Of a stretch of 13,890 bases of DNA, positions 1 to 6,455 are shown one piece after another (position 1 is the first letter of the stretch; every line of letters starts with the position of its first letter). The stretch comes from Luminiphilus sp. (GTDB lineage: Bacteria; Pseudomonadota; Gammaproteobacteria; Pseudomonadales; Halieaceae): contig JAOHHD010000029.1 of assembly GCA_028117185.1 (NCBI GenBank), positions 1 through 13,890 on the forward strand, given 5' to 3'. Position numbers and translations under genes: made by a program. The notes beneath the pieces were generated by a model. The model was not told the origin of the DNA. It did no database searches and saw only the letters and a list, made by a program, of their open reading frames with translations.

Positions 1-627
1 TTCAGCCACTAAAGCTAACGGCGAGGCCGGGTCAACCCTTACCTCGTACGGAAATATGGACTTACCGGTCAGCGCTGCCAGTGTGTCGAACCACTGGTCC
101 CAGTACAAAGTTTGCAAGGTTGCTGGTAAGCGGTCGGGTGGCGGTTGTTTTTGCATCATTATCGGCTTGGCACTCGGGAAATACACCTGACCTTCGATTA
201 CCGCTGGGCCTTGCATTAAGTTAACGATCGGGATCGTTCGACGCGATGGGTCGCCCGCTAACCAACCCAGATTAACTGGCACCGACCAGTCACCAGTCTC
301 AATCAATGCGACGACATGGTAGCCCACCTGTCCTCGGTGCAAGCGATTATCCAAGAGCACATAGGCTTCAGGATCTAACACCCCCTGCCAGCGCACGCGG
401 CGATCCGCATATTGACTGACATCAGGCATCTGCAACAGTGCCAAGGGTGTGACAGCTGGCAAGGCGCTGCGCGCTTCCCAGCGCGTTTGCAGCAGGTTTT
501 TTTCGTCTGCACGGCCAAGCTGCCAAAAACCCAAATTCAACAACAAGGCAAACAGCACTGCACCGGCGACAAACGCCCGCACATCAACGTTAATCTCCAA
601 GCGCCCGATGCTTCCGTTAAACTGCAC
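1..627 (-). CDS. SURF1 family cytochrome oxidase assembly protein (partial, C-terminus off the left edge)
   Basis: SURF1 proteins are inner-membrane factors that help assemble the haem a centres of aa3-type cytochrome c oxidase subunit I. 209 codons are visible without a stop. The protein has a short basic N-terminus, a membrane helix at about residues 18-35 and the family motif GFWQLGR at 33-39. It then has a long periplasmic part with VPVNLGWLAGDPSRR and, near the edge, the aromatic stretch LYWDQWFDTLAAL. The family's usual second, C-terminal helix would lie outside the window. I chose a GTG start at 625-627 because GGAGGA lies 7 nt upstream; ATG codons further upstream are closed by a stop. 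The gene lies beyond the coxC terminator on the same strand, so it probably has its own promoter. Family assignment is confident; the exact start is less so. Confidence 0.9.
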   Translation of the reverse strand, partial: MQFNGSIGRLEINVDVRAFVAGAVLFALLLNLGFWQLGRADEKNLLQTRWEARSALPAVTPLALLQMPDVSQYADRRVRWQGVLDPEAYVLLDNRLHRGQVGYHVVALIETGDWSVPVNLGWLAGDPSRRTIPIVNLMQGPAVIEGQVYFPSAKPIMMQKQPPPDRLPATLQTLYWDQWFDTLAALTGKSIFPYEVRVDPASPLALVAE

Positions 628-634
628 TCACTGC

Positions 635-640
635 TCCTCC
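635..640 (-). promoter_or_regulatory. Ribosome binding site GGAGGA of the SURF1 gene
   Basis: On the minus strand GGAGGA is followed by a 7-nt spacer and a GTG codon that opens the SURF1 frame. This site decides the start, because no in-frame ATG is suitably placed. Confidence 0.7.
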
Positions 641-692
641 ATGCTGGTCTGGGAATGAATCACCACCGGGCCCCACCAGAAAGGTTAAACCC

Positions 693-944
693 ATGCTTAA
701 AGCGCTCATAATTCTACTCATGATAGCCCTTGTCGTGAGCCTCGGGTCAGGCCTTGTCTTTCTTTTATCGGACCAAGGTAACACTGAAAAACGCCGATTA
801 TTCAATTCGTTGGGTATCCGCCTCGGACTGGGCTTTTCTCTACTGTGCGTGATCCTCTATGGGGTCATGACAGGCCAGCTTGGGCATCGCAACCCGTGGG
901 ACGCGGAACCCACTAGCGAAACGCCGCCTAACGCCCAGAGGTGA
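693..944 (+). CDS. DUF2909 family small twin-transmembrane protein
   Basis: This 83-residue protein is nearly all membrane: helix 1 spans about residues 2-25 (LKALIILLMIALVVSLGSG) and helix 2 about 42-60 (IRLGLGFSLLCVILYGVM). A charged linker, DQGNTEKRR, lies between them and a polar tail follows. Size, topology and the N-terminal MLKALI pattern fit the DUF2909/twin-transmembrane family, which commonly sits between coxC and SURF1 on the opposite strand in gammaproteobacteria. Its function is unknown; the setting suggests a link to the oxidase, but that is inference. AAAGG lies 9 nt before the ATG. The gene converges with coxC and diverges from SURF1, so the leader and promoter of SURF1 probably lie antisense to it. 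Confidence 0.82.
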   Translation: MLKALIILLMIALVVSLGSGLVFLLSDQGNTEKRRLFNSLGIRLGLGFSLLCVILYGVMTGQLGHRNPWDAEPTSETPPNAQR

Positions 945-1020
945 AGACGCCTGCAACCATCAGTTGGTCACCCAGCAAAACGCGCAACGGATCACTGCCT
1001 CCTCGGCACAAGCGATCATC

Positions 1021-1041
1021 AAAAAGGGCGCCGAAGCGCCC
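1021..1041 (-). terminator. Intrinsic terminator of the cox operon (TTCG loop)
   Basis: Read on the minus strand, GGGCGC-TTCG-GCGCCC forms a perfect 6-bp GC stem with a TTCG tetraloop, followed by TTTTT. It begins 21 nt after the coxC stop. On the plus strand the hairpin is followed by TTAACCC rather than a T-run, so it should act mainly on the leftward cox transcript. It would separate SURF1 from the cox operon. Confidence 0.9.
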
Positions 1042-1062
1042 TTAACCCTACGTCAAGATGCT

Positions 1063-2043
1063 TTACAAAATATAAACGAATAAAAATAAGAAAACCCAAA
1101 CGACATCAACAAAGTGCCAATACCAGCTAGAAGCTTCGAACCCAAAATGATCCGATGCCGTGAAATGCTCATTCTTCACAGAGCGCACTAACTGAATCAA
1201 TAGCATCGTCATACCCATGGCAACGTGAAAACCATGGAATCCGGTCAACATAAAAAACGTCGAGCCGTAAATGCCGGAGTTCAGTGTTAATCCATATAAG
1301 ACATAAGCCTCATAGTATTCTGCGGCTTGGAGCGCCAAAAAAATCAGTGCAAGACTAACCGTAATTCCCAACCAACGGTTAAATTTTGCGCGATCTCCCG
1401 CCAAAATTGCCGTATGCGCCACATGCACCGTCGCGCTCGAGCTTAACAAGATGATGGTGTTCCACATTGGCAACCAGGCATACCACGCATGTGCGTCGGC
1501 AGGCGCCATCGATTTTTCTTGAGAGACAAAGTCACCATTATTCGCAATAAGCTGCGCATCGGCTCCGCCCACCGTTTCCTGCGGCGTAATAGACGGTGGC
1601 CAAGTGAATTCAAAACCGGGCCATAGCAGATCGTTCATCCGTCCGCCTTCGCCCTCTCCTGCAAGCCAAGGACCCGCCAACTGCCGTACGTAAAGCAATG
1701 TGCCAAAAAAAGCAGCAAAAAACATGACCTCAGAAAAGATGAACCAAAACATGCCTAAGACATAGCTCTGGTTAACTTGTCCGCTGTTCAGGCCCGCCAT
1801 GTTCTCTTTAATCACGGTTCTAAACCAGCTGGTCAGCGTCAGGATGAAAAAAACCAGTCCGGCTGTTAACACCCACCCCGAGTAGCTGGCATCGTCCGCC
1901 GCACCATAAGTCATGTCATTGAGCATCAAACCGCCGCCAAAAACCGATAGCAACAAGCCAATTGTTGCTCGCACCGCGAGACTAGAAGACTCGGGCACGT
2001 AGTATTTTTCGTGTCCGGTTGCGGTAGATGAGTTATTGGACAT
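1063..2043 (-). CDS. coxC: Cytochrome c oxidase subunit III
   Basis: This is the third core subunit of the aa3-type cytochrome c oxidase, a polytopic inner-membrane protein that stabilises subunit I and its proton uptake path. It has 326 residues. Family landmarks are FIFSEVMFF (102-109), the helix ILLSSSATVHVAHTAIL (198-213), the FHGFHVAMGM signature (269-278) and the C-terminal WYWHFVDVVWVFLF (307-320). Between the SEVMFF helix and the ILLSSS helix lies an unusually long hydrophilic stretch (about residues 120-190: Gly/Glu-rich, then WPGFEFTWPPSITPQE, then an Asn/Asp/Gln-rich part). This makes the protein longer than the usual 260-300 residues. AGGAG lies 6 nt before the ATG. It is the last gene of the operon, 23 nt after ctaG and followed by a strong terminator. 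Confidence 0.97.
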   Translation of the reverse strand: MSNNSSTATGHEKYYVPESSSLAVRATIGLLLSVFGGGLMLNDMTYGAADDASYSGWVLTAGLVFFILTLTSWFRTVIKENMAGLNSGQVNQSYVLGMFWFIFSEVMFFAAFFGTLLYVRQLAGPWLAGEGEGGRMNDLLWPGFEFTWPPSITPQETVGGADAQLIANNGDFVSQEKSMAPADAHAWYAWLPMWNTIILLSSSATVHVAHTAILAGDRAKFNRWLGITVSLALIFLALQAAEYYEAYVLYGLTLNSGIYGSTFFMLTGFHGFHVAMGMTMLLIQLVRSVKNEHFTASDHFGFEASSWYWHFVDVVWVFLFLFVYIL

Positions 2044-2066
2044 AGGAGTCTCCTAGCGTGCGCGGG

Positions 2067-2633
2067 TCAACGCGCAGCAACTTGGTCAGTCACCGAGTTG
2101 GTGACATCAAACAGCGTGTAGGACAGTGTGATCGTGTGGATATCGCGAGGCAGGTCTTGATCGACGATAAACTGGAGCGGCATATCAGCCGTCGCCAATC
2201 CCGCCAGCCCCTGTTGCTCAAAACAAAAGCATTCCGTCTTATGAAAATAAGCCGCGGCTCGGCTTGGCGAAATACTGGGGATAGCCTGGGCCACCATAGG
2301 CGCATTGGTGGGATTAGTGGCTCGAAATATAGTGCCATTGGCCGCGCCAGGATGCACCCGCATCACTCTATCATCAGGCGAGAAGCCCCAGGGCATTTCG
2401 TTGTTATTGATGGCGACAAACTGGACGGTAACCTCTCGACTTTCATCAATCATCACCGGAACGGCCGTGTAAGCGGCCCCAGCGGTCTTGCCATTAATAC
2501 CCAATACATCACACAGTACGTTGTATAACGGCACCATCACGACGAACACAAAAGCAAACATCACTACCGCGACACCGCTTAACTTCAATGCGGTATCGAT
2601 AGCGGGAACTTTACTAAGGCGCACGTAGGCCAT
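2067..2633 (-). CDS. ctaG: Cytochrome c oxidase assembly protein Cox11 (CuB copper chaperone)
   Basis: Cox11/CtaG delivers copper to the CuB site of subunit I from the periplasmic side of the membrane. The 188-residue protein has one membrane helix at about 15-36 and then a beta-rich periplasmic domain. The helix-proximal cysteine is C41, in VPLYNVLCDVLGINGK. The copper-binding CFCF motif lies at 135-138, inside HKTECFCFEQQ. The family's closing segment is ITLSYTLFDV (168-177). Length is typical. The start is supported by AAGGT upstream and by tight packing after ctaD. The position between ctaD and coxC is the usual one in proteobacteria. In Bacillus the name ctaG is used for an unrelated protein; here it means Cox11. 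Confidence 0.96.
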   Translation of the reverse strand: MAYVRLSKVPAIDTALKLSGVAVVMFAFVFVVMVPLYNVLCDVLGINGKTAGAAYTAVPVMIDESREVTVQFVAINNNEMPWGFSPDDRVMRVHPGAANGTIFRATNPTNAPMVAQAIPSISPSRAAAYFHKTECFCFEQQGLAGLATADMPLQFIVDQDLPRDIHTITLSYTLFDVTNSVTDQVAAR

Positions 2634-2654
2634 CGTCAGCTACCTTAACGCCAC

Positions 2655-4235
2655 TTAAAACGTTCCCGCTGGCTTGGATACCAACGGTGGCTCTTCAAAC
2701 GTGTGATAAGGCGCCGGCGTTGGGACGGTCCATTCGAGACCCTCCGCACCGTCCCAAACTTTCTCGTCACTGACTCGCTCGCCTGAGACGATCGTCGCAA
2801 TCACGTTATACAAAAATAGCAGTTGCGACGCGCCATAAATAAAGGCGCCAATCGAAGACATCATATTGAAGTCCGCAAACTGCAACGCATAGTCGGGGAT
2901 TCGCCTTGGCATACCGGCAAGGCCCACAAAGTGCTGCGGGAAGAAAGTAATATTAAAGCCGATGAAAGAAATCCAGAAATGGATCTTACCCATTGACTCG
3001 CTATACATGCGGCCGCACCACTTCGGCAACCAATAATAAACTGCAGCGGTCATCGAAAACACAGCACCGGCCACCATCACGTAGTGGAAGTGGGCCACTA
3101 CGAAATAGGTGTCATGGTACTGAAAGTCTGCTGGGGCAATAGAGAGCATCAAGCCCGTAAACCCGCCCAGGGTGAACAACACCAAAAAACCAATTGAGAA
3201 CAGCATGGGCGTTTCAAAACTGAGTGAGCCACGCCACATCGTTGATATCCAGTTGAATACTTTGACCCCGGTTGGCACCGCAATCAGCATGGTTGCGTAC
3301 ATAAAAAATAACTCGCCGGCAACGGGCATGCCCACCGTATACATATGGTGCGCCCAAACGACAAACGACAAAAAGGCGATTGACGCGGTGGCATATACCA
3401 TTGAGGCGTAACCAAATAATGGCTTGCGAGAGAAGGCAGGAATGATCTGCGAGACCACACCAAATGCCGGCAAAATAATTATGTAGACCTCTGGATGACC
3501 AAAGAACCAGAAGATGTGTTGAAACAGCACCGGATCACCACCACCGGCCGCTGAGAAGAAGCTCGTGCCAAAGTGAATATCCATTAACATCATCGTCACG
3601 GCGCCTGCTAACACGGGCATCACTGCAACCAGCAAGAAAGCCGTAATTAACCACGTCCACACAAACATGGGCATCTTCATGTAGGTCATGCCCGGCGCAC
3701 GCATGTTCATCACCGTAGCGATAATATTAATGGACCCCATGATGGATGACACACCCAGAATGTGGATGGCGAAAATAAAGAAGGTGACGGACGGTGGCGC
3801 GTAGGTCGTTGAAAGTGGGGCATAAAACGTCCAACCAAAGGCGGGTGCGCCACCCTCCATAAACAAGGTTGAAGCGAGCATCAAGAACGCTGGAGGCAAA
3901 ATCCAGAAGCTCCAGTTGTTCATGCGCGGCAGCGCCATGTCAGGCGCCCCGATCATCATCGGGATCAGCCAGTTAGCCAAACCAACAAAGGACGGCATGA
4001 TGGCGCCAAAGACCATGACTAGCCCGTGTAGGGTGGTCATTTGGTTAAAAAATGCAGGCTCAACCAACTGCATCCCTGGCTGAAAAAGCTCCGCCCGGAT
4101 AACCATGGCGAAAAAGCCCCCCAGCAAGAACATGGCGAAAGAGAACCATAGGTACATCGTACCGATGTCCTTGTGGTTGGTTGTAAACAACCAACGTGTC
4201 ACCCCTGTTGCGGGCCCATGATGATGATCACCCAT
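2655..4235 (-). CDS. ctaD: Cytochrome c oxidase subunit I
   Basis: This is the catalytic subunit of an A-type haem-copper oxidase. It reduces O2 to water and pumps protons across the inner membrane. In the 526-residue protein all key residues are visible: low-spin haem ligand H70 (TTLHG); CuB ligands H247 (FFGHPEVY), H296 and H297 (WAHHMYT); the crosslink tyrosine Y251; high-spin haem ligand H382 and second low-spin haem ligand H384 (VAHFHYVM). The D-channel entry D99 (GAPDMA), E249 in PEVY and K-channel lysine K325 (TGVKVFNW) are all present, so it is an A1-type enzyme predicted to pump. The N-terminus is His-rich (GDHHHG). A purine-rich ribosome site (AGAGG) precedes the ATG. The gap after coxB is 14 nt. 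Confidence 0.98.
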   Translation of the reverse strand: MGDHHHGPATGVTRWLFTTNHKDIGTMYLWFSFAMFLLGGFFAMVIRAELFQPGMQLVEPAFFNQMTTLHGLVMVFGAIMPSFVGLANWLIPMMIGAPDMALPRMNNWSFWILPPAFLMLASTLFMEGGAPAFGWTFYAPLSTTYAPPSVTFFIFAIHILGVSSIMGSINIIATVMNMRAPGMTYMKMPMFVWTWLITAFLLVAVMPVLAGAVTMMLMDIHFGTSFFSAAGGGDPVLFQHIFWFFGHPEVYIIILPAFGVVSQIIPAFSRKPLFGYASMVYATASIAFLSFVVWAHHMYTVGMPVAGELFFMYATMLIAVPTGVKVFNWISTMWRGSLSFETPMLFSIGFLVLFTLGGFTGLMLSIAPADFQYHDTYFVVAHFHYVMVAGAVFSMTAAVYYWLPKWCGRMYSESMGKIHFWISFIGFNITFFPQHFVGLAGMPRRIPDYALQFADFNMMSSIGAFIYGASQLLFLYNVIATIVSGERVSDEKVWDGAEGLEWTVPTPAPYHTFEEPPLVSKPAGTF

Positions 4236-4249
4236 CGTGCTCTACCTCT

Positions 4250-5362
4250 TTATCCGTTGTTCATTCCGGTGACATCGCCCGGCTGGACAATATCGCCCGT
4301 GTTATTCCCAAAAGCGTTGCGTTGGTAGGTGAGTACCGCGGCCAATTCGACCTCGCTCAACTGCGCATCAAATGCCTGCATTGCCGTTCCCGCAACACCC
4401 TTCGCGACAATTGCCATATGCTGCGAAATATCTCCCATCACTACCGAGCTACCTGCGATGGCATTACCAATACCACCCTCGCCCTGAGCACCGTGGCAAG
4501 CAACACACGCCGTCTCGTAAACCGCTTTACCCTGCGACATCAGTTCATCGGCAGAGAGCGTTTGCATGGCCAGCTGGCTTTCGGCTCGTGCGGCGCCGCG
4601 TTTAGCGGCCTGCCACGCCTGAAACTCCTCTGGCGAGACGGCATGAACGACAACCGGCATAAACCCGTGGTAGGCGCCACACAGCTCGGTACACTGGCCG
4701 CGATAAATCCCTTCTTGCGGCACCCGAGTCCACGCTTCATTGATAAACCCGGGAATTGCATCCCGCTTGACGGCAAGCTCAGGTACCCACCAAGAGTGAA
4801 TGACATCGTTCGCCGTGATCAGAAACCGCACTTTGGTATTGGTGGGGATTACCAAAGGCTCATCGACCTCGAGTAAGTAGTTATCGCCTTTGACCTCAGT
4901 GTTATAAATCTCTTCTTGTGGCGTCGTCAGATTAGAGAAAAAGGAGATGTTTTCGCCCGTCTCGTCCAAATACTCATATTTCCACTTCCACTGATGTCCC
5001 GTTATGAGCACATCGAGTTCTGCCTCGTCGTTGTCATACACCTCTAACAGCGTCGACGTTGCAGGAACCGCCATGGCGATCAGAATCAAAAACGGCACCA
5101 CTGTCCAAGCAATTTCAACCTTGGTGCTTTCATGAAACTGTGATGCCTCATGTCCGCGGGACTTGCGATGTGCGTAGATGGAGTAAAACATCACCGCAAA
5201 AACGGCAACGCCAATCACCACGCAGATCCACATAATCAGCATGTGAAGCTCAAAGATGTCAGCGCCAATCTCGGTGACACCGGGCGACATGTTGACCTGA
5301 TTTTGTGCGGCCGTTAACGACGCAAACAATGCCAAAGGCACCCCTGAGAAGATTCTTCCCAT
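4250..5362 (-). CDS. coxB: Cytochrome c oxidase subunit II with C-terminal cytochrome c domain (caa3-like)
   Basis: Subunit II takes electrons from cytochrome c through the CuA centre and passes them to subunit I. From the ATG at 5360-5362 the protein has 370 residues. It has a signal peptide (MGRIFSGVPLALFASLTAA), two membrane helices at about 37-61 and 85-105, and the aromatic stretch HQWKWKYEY (123-131). CuA ligands are H189 (HSWWVPEL), C224, E226, C228 and H232 (GQCTELCGAYHGFMP) and M235. A C-terminal cytochrome c domain has CVACH at 286-290 and a likely axial methionine at 328 (GTAMQAF). The frame stays open 20 codons further, to a TTG at 5422, but that codon lies only about 11 nt from a TATAAT box. 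The ATG has TGGAG 10 nt upstream and starts a proper signal peptide. It is the first gene of the cox operon. Confidence 0.97.
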   Translation of the reverse strand: MGRIFSGVPLALFASLTAAQNQVNMSPGVTEIGADIFELHMLIMWICVVIGVAVFAVMFYSIYAHRKSRGHEASQFHESTKVEIAWTVVPFLILIAMAVPATSTLLEVYDNDEAELDVLITGHQWKWKYEYLDETGENISFFSNLTTPQEEIYNTEVKGDNYLLEVDEPLVIPTNTKVRFLITANDVIHSWWVPELAVKRDAIPGFINEAWTRVPQEGIYRGQCTELCGAYHGFMPVVVHAVSPEEFQAWQAAKRGAARAESQLAMQTLSADELMSQGKAVYETACVACHGAQGEGGIGNAIAGSSVVMGDISQHMAIVAKGVAGTAMQAFDAQLSEVELAAVLTYQRNAFGNNTGDIVQPGDVTGMNNG

Positions 5363-5372
5363 CGCGTGCGTA

Positions 5373-5377
5373 CTCCA
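5373..5377 (-). promoter_or_regulatory. Ribosome binding site TGGAG of coxB
   Basis: TGGAG on the minus strand sits 10 nt before the ATG at 5360-5362. It supports the shorter coxB start over the in-frame TTG at 5422. Confidence 0.5.
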
Positions 5378-5432
5378 TTTGTTGATGTGGCGCCGAACCC
5401 CGAGCCACGAAGGGGCGATCAAAAGCGCGGGG

Positions 5433-5438
5433 ATTATA
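5433..5438 (-). promoter_or_regulatory. Candidate -10 box (TATAAT) of the cox operon promoter
   Basis: A perfect TATAAT occurs on the minus strand about 70 nt upstream of the coxB ATG, placing a transcription start near 5426. No good TTGACA-like -35 box is seen at the right spacing (the hexamer 17 nt upstream is CATGTA). The promoter may therefore depend on an activator or an AT-rich upstream element. A hexamer match alone can arise by chance, but the position between yheV and coxB is right. Confidence 0.5.
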
Positions 5439-5579
5439 ACGAAGTTACAAGAAAATACATGGGCAGAACTACACAGCGAGAGCGGAATGCAGGGGGTCTG
5501 ACGCGGGCTTTATAAAAAACAATGCTCTCGATGAATCTGCTACATGATTGCAGGTTATAACTGGCGATAAACCAGTCAG

Positions 5580-5825
5580 TTAGCCGTCAATGAGTTTGAC
5601 TGGGTCGGAGGGGGTCTCGACACGCCTGGCCGCCGCCCGTGTAACGCGCGTAGCCGGAAGATCAGCCGGTGCAACCGGGCGCGCTTCGACGTATCCACAT
5701 GCCACGCAACGGCGCTCATCGGCACCCATGTCGATCACGATACGATCTTGTTCCTGACAACTCGGGCAAACGGCACCGGCAACGAAGCGCGGCCGCTGAT
5801 TGGTGTCAGGCTGAGAATCAGACAT
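5580..5825 (-). CDS. YheV-type small zinc-ribbon protein
   Basis: This small protein has 81 residues from the ATG at 5823-5825. It begins with a polar segment, then RFVAGAVCPSCQEQDRI, and then RRCVACGY about 18 residues later. The two CxxC pairs form a four-cysteine zinc ribbon. The RFVAGAxCPxC opening matches the YheV (DUF2387) family, whose molecular role is unknown. The C-terminal third is rich in Ala, Arg and Pro, looks disordered, and resembles no domain I know. A GTG two codons upstream (5829-5831) is an alternative start; neither has a strong ribosome site. The gene is divergent from the carbonic anhydrase-like gene and 217 nt upstream of coxB on the same strand, so it may be transcribed separately from the oxidase. 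Confidence 0.8.
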   Translation of the reverse strand: MSDSQPDTNQRPRFVAGAVCPSCQEQDRIVIDMGADERRCVACGYVEARPVAPADLPATRVTRAAARRVETPSDPVKLIDG

Positions 5826-5876
5826 ACTCACGTCGCTCTACTGATGACCCGCTAGTGTAACAAGTTCAATCGACAT

Positions 5877-5882
5877 AGGAGG
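5877..5882 (+). promoter_or_regulatory. Ribosome binding site AGGAGG of the gamma carbonic anhydrase-like gene
   Basis: A consensus AGGAGG with a 6-nt spacer precedes the GTG at 5889. It fixes this non-ATG start codon with good confidence. Confidence 0.85.
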
Positions 5883-5888
5883 CCGACT

Positions 5889-6452
5889 GTGTCCCACATT
5901 AATTTCAGGGGCGAAGCACATATCCGAGAGGCACTTGGGGTGACGCCCAACCTAGGCGCAAGAGTGTTAATTGACCCTACTGCGGTAGTGATGGGTGACG
6001 TCTGGCTCGGTGACGATGCCAGCGTGTGGCCTCATGCCGCGATGCGGGGCGATGTGCAAATTATCCGTATTGGCGCGCGCACCAATATCCAAGACGGCAC
6101 GGTATTACACGTGACACATGACGGCCCATATAACCCCGACGGGTATCCACTGCACATTGGTGATGATGTCACCGTGGGGCACCGAGCATTGCTACATGGT
6201 TGCACCGTCGGTCATCGCGTACTGGTTGGGATGGGCGCCATTATTATGGACAGAGCCGTCGTGGAAGATGAGGTCATGATCGCAGCAGGGTCACTGGTAA
6301 CGCCCGGCAAAATACTCCGCAGCGGGCACCTCTATGCTGGCAGCCCAGCGCGCGAAGTGCGCGCCCTGTCTGACAGCGAGCAGCGCTTCCTTCAATACAG
6401 CGCCGATGGCTATGTCTCACTCAAGCAGCGATACCTCGACGGCAGCAGCTAG
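5889..6452 (+). CDS. Gamma-class carbonic anhydrase-like hexapeptide protein (YrdA/PaaY type)
   Basis: This 187-residue left-handed beta-helix protein is built from hexapeptide repeats. It is related to the archaeal gamma carbonic anhydrase Cam and to E. coli YrdA. The metal-binding histidines are H74 (TVLHV), H98 (VGHRA) and H103 (LLHGC). The conserved RGD (53-55) and NIQDG (66-70) motifs are also present. Family members act as homotrimers with metal ions held between subunits. It lacks the acidic loop that carries the proton-shuttle glutamate of Cam, like most YrdA homologues, so hydration of CO2 should not be taken for granted. The start is GTG behind a consensus AGGAGG. The gene is divergent from the zinc-ribbon gene and tail to tail with aroE, with 3 nt between stops. 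yrdA next to aroE is also seen in enterics. Confidence 0.92.
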   Translation: MSHINFRGEAHIREALGVTPNLGARVLIDPTAVVMGDVWLGDDASVWPHAAMRGDVQIIRIGARTNIQDGTVLHVTHDGPYNPDGYPLHIGDDVTVGHRALLHGCTVGHRVLVGMGAIIMDRAVVEDEVMIAAGSLVTPGKILRSGHLYAGSPAREVRALSDSEQRFLQYSADGYVSLKQRYLDGSS

Positions 6453-6455
6453 GGC

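Noticed and set aside
2058..2528. 156-codon open frame on the plus strand antisense to ctaG.
   Set aside because: ctaG on the minus strand has its Cox11 motifs intact. The antisense product is rich in Arg, His and Ser, resembles nothing and has no ribosome site.
4196..4876. Long open frame on the plus strand antisense to coxB (226 codons).
   Set aside because: It lies wholly opposite coxB and the start of ctaD, both of which show complete functional motifs. Its translation has no recognisable domain and low-complexity composition. It is a codon-bias shadow.
5363..5422. Extended coxB start at a TTG (5420-5422).
   Set aside because: The codon lies only a few nt from the expected transcription start after TATAAT, has no ribosome site, and would put 20 non-signal residues before a good signal peptide.
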